This document shows, one piece after another, positions 34,913 through 43,410 of a DNA stretch of 64,000 nucleotides (its first letter is position 1; every line of letters begins with the position of its first letter). Position numbers and translations under genes: made by a program. Origin of the DNA: Ardenticatenaceae bacterium. Its GTDB lineage: Bacteria > Chloroflexota > Anaerolineae > Promineifilales > Promineifilaceae. Where the stretch lies: contig JACKBX010000006.1 of NCBI GenBank assembly GCA_020634375.1, forward strand, positions 248,001 to 312,000. Direction: 5' to 3'. The notes under the pieces were generated by a model. The model did no database searches. It had not been told where the DNA came from and was given only the letters and a program-made list of their open reading frames with translations.

Positions 34913-35671
34913 TTACCCAAAACGGCCGGTTACATAATCTTCTGTGCGCTGGTCTTGCGGGTTCACAAAAATGCGCGATTGGTCGCCCACTTCAATGACT
35001 TCGCCGTCTAGCAAAAAGGCGACTTGGTCGCCCACCCGCGCCGCTTGCTGCACACTGTGCGGAACCATGATGATGGTGTATTGCTGTTTCAACTTATACA
35101 GCGATTGCTCCACCTGTGCCGTTGAAATCGGGTCGAGGCCAGAGGTGGGGTTATCCAGCAAGATGATTTCTGGTCGCAAAGCCAAGCTGCGAGCCAGGCA
35201 CAAACGCTGTTTCTGTCCGCCGGATAGCGCAAACGCCGAATCTTGCAGGCGGTCTTTGACTTCATCCCACAGCGCTGCCTGCCGCAGAGATGTTTCGGCG
35301 CGTTCGTCCAGCGTGGCCTGATCACGTATGCCTGCCATGCGCAGGCCATAAACCAGATTATCGTAGATGGAGCCGGGCAGCGGCGTGGGGATGGCAAAAA
35401 CCATGCTGACGCGGCGGCGCAGCTCAAAAACATTGACACTGCGGGCGAAAATGTCCGCGCCATCCAGCAAAATATCTCCGCTGCGCTGTGTGTCTGGCAG
35501 CAGGTCGGAGAGGCGATTGAGCAGGCGCAGCAAAGTGCTTTTGCCGCTGCGCGATGGGCCAAAGAGGACAAATAGCTGCTGGGGCTGGATGTCCAGATTA
35601 ATGTGGCGTAGCGCTTGTGTGCCGTCGGGGTAGGTGAATGAGAGGTCGTGAATGTGAATTTTTGCAGTCAT
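34913..35671 (-). CDS. PstB-like ABC ATPase with degenerate Walker B and Q-loop
   Basis: The 252-residue protein aligns with PstB but diverges at catalytic positions. Walker B reads IILLDNP, with Asn174 in place of the catalytic Glu (codon at 35150-35152). The Q-loop reads MVFAIP, with Ala93 replacing Gln. Walker A GPSRSGKST, the signature LSGGQKQR and the H-loop His are intact. Alone it should hydrolyse ATP poorly. It likely pairs with the next gene, whose signature is altered. ATG 35671 is taken; a GTG at 35695 would overlap pstA. Confidence 0.85.
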   Translation of the reverse strand: MTAKIHIHDLSFTYPDGTQALRHINLDIQPQQLFVLFGPSRSGKSTLLRLLNRLSDLLPDTQRSGDILLDGADIFARSVNVFELRRRVSMVFAIPTPLPGSIYDNLVYGLRMAGIRDQATLDERAETSLRQAALWDEVKDRLQDSAFALSGGQKQRLCLARSLALRPEIILLDNPTSGLDPISTAQVEQSLYKLKQQYTIIMVPHSVQQAARVGDQVAFLLDGEVIEVGDQSRIFVNPQDQRTEDYVTGRFG

Positions 35672-35688
35672 GGATGTGGTAGTCCCCC

Positions 35689-36534
35689 TTACCACTGCCG
35701 CCGCCGCCGCATGATCGTGCGCACAACGGTGGCAACCAGCGTCAGGGTGAGGACGATGAGCAGCAGTACCAGGGCTGTGCCGTACTGGATTTGCAGCGGC
35801 ATCCCCGGCACTTGCGTGGAGATGACGTAGAGGTGGTAGGGCAGGGCCATTGTCTGGTCAAAGATGGATTTAGGCAGTTCGGGCAGGTAGAAGGCGGCGA
35901 CGGTGAAGAGGATGGGGGCGGTTTCGCCAGCGGCGCGGCTGAGGCCGAGGATGATGCCGGTGAGAATGCCGGGCAGCGCGTGGGGCAGCACCTGGTTGCG
36001 GATGGTTTGCCAGCGGGTGGCTCCCAGGCTGAGGCTGACGATGCGAAACTCGGAGGGTACGGAGAGGATGGCTTCTTCGGCGGTGCTGATGATGACGGGC
36101 AGGGTCATGAGGCCGAGGGTGAGCGAACCGGCGAGAATGGATGTGCCGAAGTTGAGGAAGAGGACGAATGCGCCTAATCCAAAAAGGCCGTAGACGATGG
36201 AGGGGATGCCGGCGAGATTGACGATGGCAAGGCGGATGAGGCGCGTGAGACGGTTGTTGGGGGCGTATTCGGCCAGATAAATGGCGGCGCCAATGCCGAG
36301 GGGGATGGAGGCAACGGCCGTTCCCAATGTCAAAAACAATGTCCCCAAAATGGCGGGTAACAGGCCGCCCTCCGTCATGCCATTGCGCGGTGGCTGTGTG
36401 AAGAACTCCCAACTGAGTGCGCTCCAGCCCTGGGCAAAGATGTAGACCAATACCAGGAAAATGGGCAAGATGACGATGATGGCAACGGCCGTTACCAACA
36501 CCGTCGCCACTTTTTGCGATTGCTGCCGGGTCAT
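35689..36534 (-). CDS. pstA: Phosphate ABC transporter permease PstA (first system)
   Basis: This 281-residue permease has about six transmembrane helices. Its binding-protein-dependent transport motif sits near residues 165-200, with LSLGATRWQTIRNQVLP and the EAA-like loop followed by AAGETAPILFT, a PstA hallmark. Together with PstC it forms the phosphate channel. Its start overlaps the pstC stop by 4 nt (translational coupling). Confidence 0.93.
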   Translation of the reverse strand: MTRQQSQKVATVLVTAVAIIVILPIFLVLVYIFAQGWSALSWEFFTQPPRNGMTEGGLLPAILGTLFLTLGTAVASIPLGIGAAIYLAEYAPNNRLTRLIRLAIVNLAGIPSIVYGLFGLGAFVLFLNFGTSILAGSLTLGLMTLPVIISTAEEAILSVPSEFRIVSLSLGATRWQTIRNQVLPHALPGILTGIILGLSRAAGETAPILFTVAAFYLPELPKSIFDQTMALPYHLYVISTQVPGMPLQIQYGTALVLLLIVLTLTLVATVVRTIMRRRRQW

Positions 36535-37448
36535 AACTGCGCCCTCCGCCGTGTGGCACGGCCGTCGCCGCCGCTGACAAAGCGCGTTGCCAGGGAATTA
36601 ATGGCGAACGTAATCAAAAACAGCACAATGCCAATGCCAAACAGCACACTGTAATGCACACTGCCTTGCGCCACCTCACCCATTTCTGCGGCGATGGTCG
36701 CCGTCATCGTGCGTACCGGCTGAAAAAACAACCCTGTGCGCCAACTGGGGATGTTGGCGGCGTTGCCTGTAACCATCATCACGGCCATTGTTTCGCCGAT
36801 GGCGCGGCCAATGCCCAGCATCACGGCAATGACGATGCCGGAGCGGGCGGCGGGCAGCACCACGCGCCAGATGGTTTGCCATTGCGTCGCGCCAATTGCC
36901 AGCGCACCATCACGGTACTCGTTGGGCACGGCGTACAGCGCATCTTCGGTGATGCTGATGATGGTGGGCAGGGACATGTAAGCCAGAATGAGCGCCCCGG
37001 TGAAGGCGGTGAGGCCGGTGGATGCGCCCATATTTTGCACCAGCGGAGCCAGCACCACCCAACCCAAAAAGCCCAACACGATGGAGGGGATTCCGGCCAG
37101 CACTTCGATGAGGGGCTTGAGCAGTTCGCGCTGCCAGGTGGGGGCAAATTCGCCGAGGTAGACGGCCGTAATCAACCCCAACGGCACGGCAATGACCACC
37201 GCTCCCACTGTCACCAGCAGCGAGCCGATGAGCAGCGGCAGCAGGCCGAAGAGGTCTTCGATGGGATACCAGCGCCGCCCCAATAGGCTGCTAATGGGCA
37301 CATTGACAAAGGCGGGTGCGCCCTCTTTGAGCAAAAAGATGAAGATGAGGGCGATGATTAGAATGGCGGAAATGCCGGAAAACCAGATTAGCCCTTCGAT
37401 GATGGCTTCTTTGAGGTTACGGCCGTTTTCTGCCTTACTTGTTGTCAT
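36531..37448 (-). CDS. pstC: Phosphate ABC transporter permease PstC (first system)
   Basis: This 305-residue permease has about six transmembrane helices, an EAA loop (GATQWQTIWRVVLP) and the PstC signature GRAIGETMAVMM. I chose ATG 37448, with GGAG about 8 nt upstream, over the longer frame from 37475. It lies 50 nt after pstS in the minus-strand operon. Confidence 0.93.
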   Translation of the reverse strand: MTTSKAENGRNLKEAIIEGLIWFSGISAILIIALIFIFLLKEGAPAFVNVPISSLLGRRWYPIEDLFGLLPLLIGSLLVTVGAVVIAVPLGLITAVYLGEFAPTWQRELLKPLIEVLAGIPSIVLGFLGWVVLAPLVQNMGASTGLTAFTGALILAYMSLPTIISITEDALYAVPNEYRDGALAIGATQWQTIWRVVLPAARSGIVIAVMLGIGRAIGETMAVMMVTGNAANIPSWRTGLFFQPVRTMTATIAAEMGEVAQGSVHYSVLFGIGIVLFLITFAINSLATRFVSGGDGRATRRRAQL

Positions 37449-37500
37449 AGGTGAATCTCCAGGGGAAGTTTGCAAGTAAGCAAGTTTGCAAACTCGCTCA

Positions 37501-38433
37501 CTACGGCAATGGGACGAAGCCTAACTTCGCCACAATTTCTTGCCCGGCGGGGCCTAAAATCCAGGTTAGATACTCTGCCACCGCGCCTTGCGGCTCGCCG
37601 GCGGTGTACATGTACAGGTTGCGTGCCAGGGGGTATTCTTCGGCGGAGGCCGTTGCGACGGTGGGCAGCACATAGGGGCTGTCCGCGTCTGCGGCGATTG
37701 CCAGCACCTTTTCGTGCGCCGGGTCCACGTAGCCCAGGCCGTCGTAGCCTATGGCGTTGGGGTTGCGCCGCAGTTCGCTGGTGATGCCTACCGACGAGGG
37801 CATGAGCAGCGTTTGCGGGGCGAAAATGTCCTCGTTGTCCTTTTCGCCCCGCCGTACTACCTCTTCTAAAAAGTAGACGTGTGTGCCGGAATTCGTTTCG
37901 CGGGAGAGCAGGACGATGGGCGCATCGTTGCCGCCCACATCTTTCCAGTTGGTGATGCGGCCGGTGTAAATGTCTGCCAGTTGGGGGATGGTGAGTTGGC
38001 TGACGGGGTTATCGGGGTGCAGGATGACGGCGAGCGCGTCAATGGCGACGACATGCTCTACCGGCTCGATGCCGTTTGCCCGCGCTTCTTCAATTTCGCT
38101 GTCTTTCATCGCTCTGGAGGCGTTGGCGATGTCTACCGTGCCATTAATCAGGGCGGCGATGCCAGTGCCGGAGCCGCCGCCGGTGACGGCGATGGAGACG
38201 GAGGGGTCTACTTCGCGGTAGGCTTCGGCCCAGGCGAGGGCGATGTTGACGAGGGTGTCTGAGCCTTTGTTTTGGATGGCTTTGGAGGCGGAGGGGGAAA
38301 CGGCCGTATCTGTGTCGTTAGCTGATTCACTGCCGGAGGCAGCATTGCCGCAAGCAGTCAAAACAAGTAGGAGAAGGAACAAAAACAAGCTGAAGCGATG
38401 CTGTTTTTGATTGCCCAAGTATCGTTTTTTCAT
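37501..38433 (-). CDS. pstS: Phosphate-binding lipoprotein PstS (first system)
   Basis: The 310-residue product begins MKKRYLG, a hydrophobic stretch and lipobox LTACG. The mature domain has the PBP-like phosphate-site motifs NKGSDT, TGGGSGTGI and RETNSGTHVYF. It captures phosphate outside the membrane and delivers it to PstCA. It is the first gene of the minus-strand operon, divergent from a second pstS, with a palindrome-rich control region between. It differs strongly from the second copy, so the pair is not a recent duplication. Confidence 0.9.
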   Translation of the reverse strand: MKKRYLGNQKQHRFSLFLFLLLLVLTACGNAASGSESANDTDTAVSPSASKAIQNKGSDTLVNIALAWAEAYREVDPSVSIAVTGGGSGTGIAALINGTVDIANASRAMKDSEIEEARANGIEPVEHVVAIDALAVILHPDNPVSQLTIPQLADIYTGRITNWKDVGGNDAPIVLLSRETNSGTHVYFLEEVVRRGEKDNEDIFAPQTLLMPSSVGITSELRRNPNAIGYDGLGYVDPAHEKVLAIAADADSPYVLPTVATASAEEYPLARNLYMYTAGEPQGAVAEYLTWILGPAGQEIVAKLGFVPLP

Positions 38434-38490
38434 TGTCGATTTGTAACCGTGATGATTTAGAAAGGTATCGTGCGCATTGTACTGGACAGG

Positions 38491-38620
38491 TTAATTGTTA
38501 ACAAACGTTTGTTGTTAACAATTCGTTAACGCTACGCGCCATGTTCTTAATAGGCTGTTTACAGAACCATAGCCGAACATTAACCAACTGCGCATTAATC
38601 GTTAAATTCTTCACGATAAA
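38491..38620. promoter_or_regulatory. Control region between divergent pst operons
   Basis: The gap between the two pstS genes holds a 14-bp perfect palindrome AACAAACGTTTGTT (38500-38513). Repeated TTAACA/GTTAAC elements lie at 38498-38503, 38515-38520 and 38525-38530, with further TTAA words at 38535-38615. Spacing of TTAACA near one helical turn and a half resembles PhoP-type boxes of Gram-positive bacteria; binding by a phosphate regulator is inferred. Confidence 0.55.
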
Positions 38621-38684
38621 TTGGGTGACGTGACTAAATTATATTGAGGTCTACATTCACATCACACTTTTAGGAGAAGAAAAA

Positions 38685-39809
38685 ATGCGTACAAAATGGA
38701 TTATTGTTTTACTGCTAGTTGCGCTTGTGTTAGCCGCCTGCGGCGGCAATTCCACTACTGTGGAAGAGCCTGCTGCGGAGCAACCAACTAGCGAACAGCC
38801 TGCGACTGATGCAGCATCCACAGAAGAAACCGCGATGCTCTCTGGCGAACTGTTGGGTGCTGGTGCGTCCTTCCCGGCTCCAATCTACCTGGAATGGATC
38901 GCCGAATACACTGGCAACGTCCAGCCCGACGTGAGTATCAACTACCAATCCATCGGCTCTGGTGGTGGTGTTGAGCAGTTCATCGGGCAGCAAACCGACT
39001 TCGGTGGCAGCGATGCGTTCCTCACCGACGAGGAACTCGCCGCCGCAACTGATGCTCGTGGCTGTGAGCCTGTGCATATTCCAACTGTGTTTGGTGCAGT
39101 ATCAATTGGTTATAACCTGGATGGCGTTGATGGACTGACCTTGTCCGGCCCAGTTCTGGCCGACATCTTCCTGGGCAACATTACCAGTTGGGATGACCCG
39201 GCAATTGCCGAACTGAACCCCGATGCATCTCTGCCCTCCGAGGATATTATCGTCGCCCATCGTTCTGACGGCTCCGGAACGACCAGCATTTTCACCACTT
39301 ATCTGAGCGATGTTTCTGAGCAGTGGGGCAACGAAGTTGGTCATGGCAAAGAAGTTGAATGGCCGGCTCCCAGCTCTGTCGGTGGCGAGAAGAACGACGG
39401 CGTTGCCGCTCAAATTCAACAGAACCCCGGCGCAATTGGCTACATTGAACTGTCTTATGCCCTCACCAACGGTATCCCGGTTGCCGATATGGTCAATGCA
39501 GACGGCAATGCCGTCACTCCGACGCTGGAATCAACTGCCGCCGCTGCGGATGGCATTACCATTCCTGACGACCTGCGTTTTAATATCTTGGGCGTGGGCG
39601 GTGAAGGTTATCCCATCGCTGGTGCTACCTGGGTATTGGCCTGGACCTGTGGCTACGAAGACAACACGGCCGTCATGCTCAAGGATTACCTGACCTGGAC
39701 ACTGACCGAAGGCGATGCCCTGGCTGAAGAACTGCTCTACTCGCCGCTGTCTTCCTCTCTGGAAGCCCGCGCCCTTGAAAAAGTAGACATGATCAATTCT
39801 GAAAACTAA
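38685..39809 (+). CDS. pstS: Phosphate-binding lipoprotein PstS (second system)
   Basis: The 374-residue product has a signal with lipobox LAACG, an acidic linker and the classic PstS motifs GAGASFPAP, IGSGGGV, GSDAFL and RSDGSGTTSIF, which form the phosphate site. AGGAGAAG precedes the ATG. It heads the plus-strand operon pstS-pstC-pstA-pstB-phoU. A hairpin after its stop would allow excess PstS over the permease. Confidence 0.94.
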   Translation: MRTKWIIVLLLVALVLAACGGNSTTVEEPAAEQPTSEQPATDAASTEETAMLSGELLGAGASFPAPIYLEWIAEYTGNVQPDVSINYQSIGSGGGVEQFIGQQTDFGGSDAFLTDEELAAATDARGCEPVHIPTVFGAVSIGYNLDGVDGLTLSGPVLADIFLGNITSWDDPAIAELNPDASLPSEDIIVAHRSDGSGTTSIFTTYLSDVSEQWGNEVGHGKEVEWPAPSSVGGEKNDGVAAQIQQNPGAIGYIELSYALTNGIPVADMVNADGNAVTPTLESTAAAADGITIPDDLRFNILGVGGEGYPIAGATWVLAWTCGYEDNTAVMLKDYLTWTLTEGDALAEELLYSPLSSSLEARALEKVDMINSEN

Positions 39810-39839
39810 ATAATACCGTTTATAAGCTAGGCATGATCC

Positions 39840-39870
39840 GCAAGTGGGGCTTATTTTAAGCTCCACTTGC
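39840..39870 (+). terminator. Operon-internal hairpin between pstS and pstC
   Basis: GCAAGTGG pairs with CCACTTGC, extended by GCTTA/TAAGC, followed by CTACTCTTTT. Position between binding protein and permease genes suggests partial termination or mRNA stabilisation. Confidence 0.7.
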
Positions 39871-39893
39871 CTACTCTTTTAAGGGGAGGATTC

Positions 39894-40883
39894 ATGAGTT
39901 CTGATGCAAATGTATTTCAAAGGCCAGCAATAAGCAGGAGAGGTAAGTCCTCAGAGGATGTCTGGTTTCAACGTGCCCTGGCTCTGGCTGGTGCGAGTGT
40001 GCTCATTATTCTTGCGGCTATGCTTATTTCCACAACGATAAATGCCTGGCCGGTGTTTGCCCACTCCGGTTGGTCGTTTATCACCAGTGCTGGCTGGGAC
40101 CCTGGTATTTCCCGAACGGAAATAACTGGCTCATACGGCGCTCTGTCGTTCATTTTGGGTACGTTGATCACCTCCGGTATCGCTCTCCTGATTGCTGTTC
40201 CGCTGGCTGTTGGCTGTAGCCTTTATCTAACCAATATTGCACGGCCGACCATCGGCCGCCCGCTTGCTTACGCCATTGATCTGTTAGCGGCCGTGCCCAG
40301 CGTCGTCTACGGTTTGTGGGGGTTACTTTTCTTTATCCCGATTTTTATTCGCCCGGTGTTGAAACTCATTGCGGATACGCTTGGGGAAGTTGTTCCCTTC
40401 TTGGACGGCCCTGTAGTGACTTACAACTATGCTACAGCCGGTATCGTGTTGGCGATTATGGTGCTGCCGATTATTACGGCCGTTACCCGCGAAGTCATGT
40501 CTAAAACACCTATTGCCGAAATTCAAGGAGCCTATGCCCTGGGATCGACCCGCTGGGAAATGATCCGTGCCATCGTCTTGCCCAGGGCAAGACCGGGGGT
40601 CATCGGGGCGACCATGCTCGGATTAGGCCGTGCTCTGGGCGAAACCGTCGCCGTCGCCATGCTGATTGGCGGTTCAGAGCAGATGCCAACCACCCTCTTC
40701 CAGGGCGGGCAATCCATGGCCGGCGTGATTGCCATCACATTTCAGGAGGCCTCGCCCGAAAACATTAAAGCGCTGCTTGGCGTTGGCGTCGTTCTGTTTG
40801 TGATTACCGTCATCGTCAATATGGTTGCTAGACTGGTCATTTGGGCCACCGGCGGCCGTATCGCAGGAGATGCCGCCGTATGA
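39894..40883 (+). CDS. pstC: Phosphate ABC transporter permease PstC (second system)
   Basis: This 329-residue permease has a cytoplasmic N terminus (about 35 residues), about six transmembrane helices, an EAA-type loop (LGSTRWEMIRAIVLP) and the PstC signature GRALGETVAVAM. GGGGAGG precedes the ATG at 39894. The stop overlaps the pstA start (ATGA). Confidence 0.93.
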   Translation: MSSDANVFQRPAISRRGKSSEDVWFQRALALAGASVLIILAAMLISTTINAWPVFAHSGWSFITSAGWDPGISRTEITGSYGALSFILGTLITSGIALLIAVPLAVGCSLYLTNIARPTIGRPLAYAIDLLAAVPSVVYGLWGLLFFIPIFIRPVLKLIADTLGEVVPFLDGPVVTYNYATAGIVLAIMVLPIITAVTREVMSKTPIAEIQGAYALGSTRWEMIRAIVLPRARPGVIGATMLGLGRALGETVAVAMLIGGSEQMPTTLFQGGQSMAGVIAITFQEASPENIKALLGVGVVLFVITVIVNMVARLVIWATGGRIAGDAAV

Positions 40884-41800
40884 GTATCACAACAACATCA
40901 ACAGAAACAAACAGTAGCCAGAAACGATTTACGCTTGGTGCTTCTAAAATGTCCGGAAACTATGCTGCCCGCAAACGCAAAAGTCAGATAATGGAAGGCA
41001 TTCTGTTCCTTGCCATTCTGCTGGCGCTGACTCCTCTCGCCTTGATCCTGTTTGAGGTGATCCGGCGCGGCGCCAGCGCAATGAACATTGAGTTCCTCAC
41101 CTCGGTTCAGAACATCTCGCTCATCCGGGAGGGCGGCGGCTACCTGAACGGCCTGGTTGGCACGCTGTATATGGTAGCGATTGCCTCAATCATCGCCGTC
41201 CCGTTAGGGGTCGCCACGGCAACCTACGTGGTGGAATACTCCGACAGCAAGCTGGTGCCATTTATCCAATTTTTTACCGATGTGATGACCGGCGTACCAT
41301 CCATCTTTGTCGGTTTGTTTATTTACACAATTCTTGTCCAGGGTGGTGGGGGTTTCTCGACGCTGGCAGGCGGATTGGCCTTAAGTCTGCTCATGATCCC
41401 GATTATTGCCCGCGCCTCGGAGGAAGTCATCCGGCTGGTCCCCGACGACCTACGTAACGCTGCTTACGGTCTGGGCGCCCGGCGCTGGCAGGTGGTCATG
41501 CAGATTGTATTGCCTACGGCCGGTAGTGGTTTGATTACCGCTTCCATGCTGGCCGTTGCCCGCGCCGCTGGAGAAACCGCCCCGCTGCTGCTCACAGCGC
41601 TTGGCGCCTTCAAGATCGTGCCCGAATTACTGGGCAGCCCACAAGCGGCTCTGCCATTGATCATTTTTAATGAGGCTCGCGGTCCGTTCGAGCCAGCCCA
41701 TGCCAGGGCCTGGGCCGGCGCTCTTGAGCTGATGCTGCTGGTTTTGTTGCTGACATTGATTGCCCGTGCCATTGGCCGAAAAACAGAGGCGGCAATTTGA
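40880..41800 (+). CDS. pstA: Phosphate ABC transporter permease PstA (second system)
   Basis: This 306-residue permease has a polar N terminus of about 45 residues, about six transmembrane helices, an EAA loop (LGARRWQVVMQIVLP) and the AAGETAPLLLT PstA motif. It starts at ATG 40880 in a 4-nt overlap with pstC. Confidence 0.93.
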   Translation: MSITTTSTETNSSQKRFTLGASKMSGNYAARKRKSQIMEGILFLAILLALTPLALILFEVIRRGASAMNIEFLTSVQNISLIREGGGYLNGLVGTLYMVAIASIIAVPLGVATATYVVEYSDSKLVPFIQFFTDVMTGVPSIFVGLFIYTILVQGGGGFSTLAGGLALSLLMIPIIARASEEVIRLVPDDLRNAAYGLGARRWQVVMQIVLPTAGSGLITASMLAVARAAGETAPLLLTALGAFKIVPELLGSPQAALPLIIFNEARGPFEPAHARAWAGALELMLLVLLLTLIARAIGRKTEAAI

Positions 41801-41825
41801 TGGTCAATCTCAAGGAGAGTTCAAT

Positions 41826-42620
41826 ATGATGCCAAATCCAAACAGCTTCAACAACGGCAATCTGGCTGTCGAAGCACGCAACATGCATGTTTATTATGGC
41901 AATTTCCGTGCTGTGAAGGACATTTCGCTCAAAGTAAAACGGAACGCCATCACCGCTTTTATCGGCCCATCTGGTTGTGGCAAAAGTACAGTGCTGCGCT
42001 CATTTAATCGCATGAATGACTTGGTGACTACAGCCCGTGTCGAAGGCGAAATTCTTTATCACGGTAACAATATTTATGACAACGATGTGGACCCGGTAGA
42101 AATTCGGCGTCGCATTGGTATGGTGTTCCAAAAACCCAATCCATTCCCTAAGTCAATTTATGAAAATGTGGCCTGGGGAGCCCGCATCAATGGGTATAAG
42201 GGAGATATGGATGAACTGGTAGAAAGCTCACTGCGGCAAGCTGCTTTGTGGGATGAGGTGAAGGATAAGCTGAATGAAAGCGGCTATTCACTTTCCGGCG
42301 GGCAGCAGCAGCGCCTTTGCATTGCCCGCACCGTCGCTGTCAAGCCAGACATCATTTTGATGGATGAGCCAACCTCGGCACTGGACCCGGTGGCTACGCT
42401 GCGTATTGAAGAGTTGATTCAGGATTTGAAGGAAAAGTACACTATTATCATTGTGACGCATAATATGCAGCAGGCGGCTCGCGCTTCTGATTACACTGCT
42501 TTTTTTAATATGGATAGGGATCGGGCTGGGTATTTGGTGGAATACGACCGTACTCCTGACATCTTCACCACTCCACAAAACGAGCTAACCGAACAGTATA
42601 TCACTGGCCGCTTTGGGTAA
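41826..42620 (+). CDS. pstB: Phosphate ABC transporter ATP-binding protein PstB (second system)
   Basis: This 264-residue ATPase is fully canonical: Walker A GPSGCGKST, Q-loop MVFQKPNPFP, signature LSGGQQQR, Walker B IILMDEPTSALD and H-loop VTHNMQQAA. It serves as an internal control for the two altered PstB-like proteins of the opposite operon. GGAG precedes the ATG. The gene lacks ACGGCCGT. Confidence 0.95.
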   Translation: MMPNPNSFNNGNLAVEARNMHVYYGNFRAVKDISLKVKRNAITAFIGPSGCGKSTVLRSFNRMNDLVTTARVEGEILYHGNNIYDNDVDPVEIRRRIGMVFQKPNPFPKSIYENVAWGARINGYKGDMDELVESSLRQAALWDEVKDKLNESGYSLSGGQQQRLCIARTVAVKPDIILMDEPTSALDPVATLRIEELIQDLKEKYTIIIVTHNMQQAARASDYTAFFNMDRDRAGYLVEYDRTPDIFTTPQNELTEQYITGRFG

Positions 42621-42720
42621 TGCGGCAAATCTATAGACGAAAAAATAAAGAAAGCAGTATCATATAAAATAATGAGGCTGCAAAAAGATGCTGGACGACT
42701 GAGCCAGAAATGGAGTTGAC

Positions 42721-43410
42721 ATGCCACGAACATTGTTTGATCGTGACTTACAGGCGCTGCAAAATCAGATTCTGCAACTGGGCAGTGAGGTAGAGGAAAA
42801 TTTGATAACGGCCGTTACCACCTTGCAGCAATTCGACGCACGCACAGCCCGAATGCTGATTCACGCCGATGAAGACATCAACGCTGCACGCATCAAGATT
42901 GGGTTAGACGCCCTGACCCTTATTGCGACCCAACAGCCCTTTGCCGGAGACATGCGCCGCATTGCGGCCATTATCGAAATTGTTGGCGAATTAGAGCGCA
43001 TCCATGATTACGTGAAAGGCATTGCCAAGATTAGCTTGATGCTGCAAGAGACTCCTATAAACCCGGCATTGCTGCGTGATTTTTCGCCGATGGCCGAAAA
43101 ATCACGCGAAATGCTGCACAATTCCCTGACTGCCTTCGCGGAACGAGATGCGGCGCTGGCTCGCCAGATTCCGCCAGAGGATGATGTTGTTGACGAACTG
43201 TACAATCAAATTTACTTGCAATTATTGCAAGCCATTATGCAAAAGCCAGAAATGGTTGAACAGGTCAACACGCTTTCTTGGGCGCTGCATAATCTGGAGC
43301 GGGCGGCTGACCGCGTGATCAATATTTGCGAATGGGTGGTTTACATGGTGGAAGGGGTATACCGCGAAATGGATAGCGAATTGGAAGCGCCGCCATTTGT
43401 GGGGCGGTGA
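42721..43410 (+). CDS. phoU: Phosphate signalling protein PhoU
   Basis: This 229-residue all-helical protein has two PhoU repeats, each with the metal-binding helix pattern (DMRRIAAIIEIVGELERI near residue 80; LHNLERAADRVINI near 195). It links Pst flux to the phosphate-sensing kinase. No phoR/phoB-type pair is adjacent. The stop overlaps the GTG start of the next gene (GTGA). Confidence 0.92.
   Translation: MPRTLFDRDLQALQNQILQLGSEVEENLITAVTTLQQFDARTARMLIHADEDINAARIKIGLDALTLIATQQPFAGDMRRIAAIIEIVGELERIHDYVKGIAKISLMLQETPINPALLRDFSPMAEKSREMLHNSLTAFAERDAALARQIPPEDDVVDELYNQIYLQLLQAIMQKPEMVEQVNTLSWALHNLERAADRVINICEWVVYMVEGVYREMDSELEAPPFVGR

Noticed and set aside
34146..35671. Sequencing error explaining the odd PstB residues
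   Set aside because: Three separate positions in two genes (Asn174, Ala93, LNPGQ) are changed in frame by whole-codon differences, and both genes are otherwise intact. Error is unlikely but should be checked in reads.
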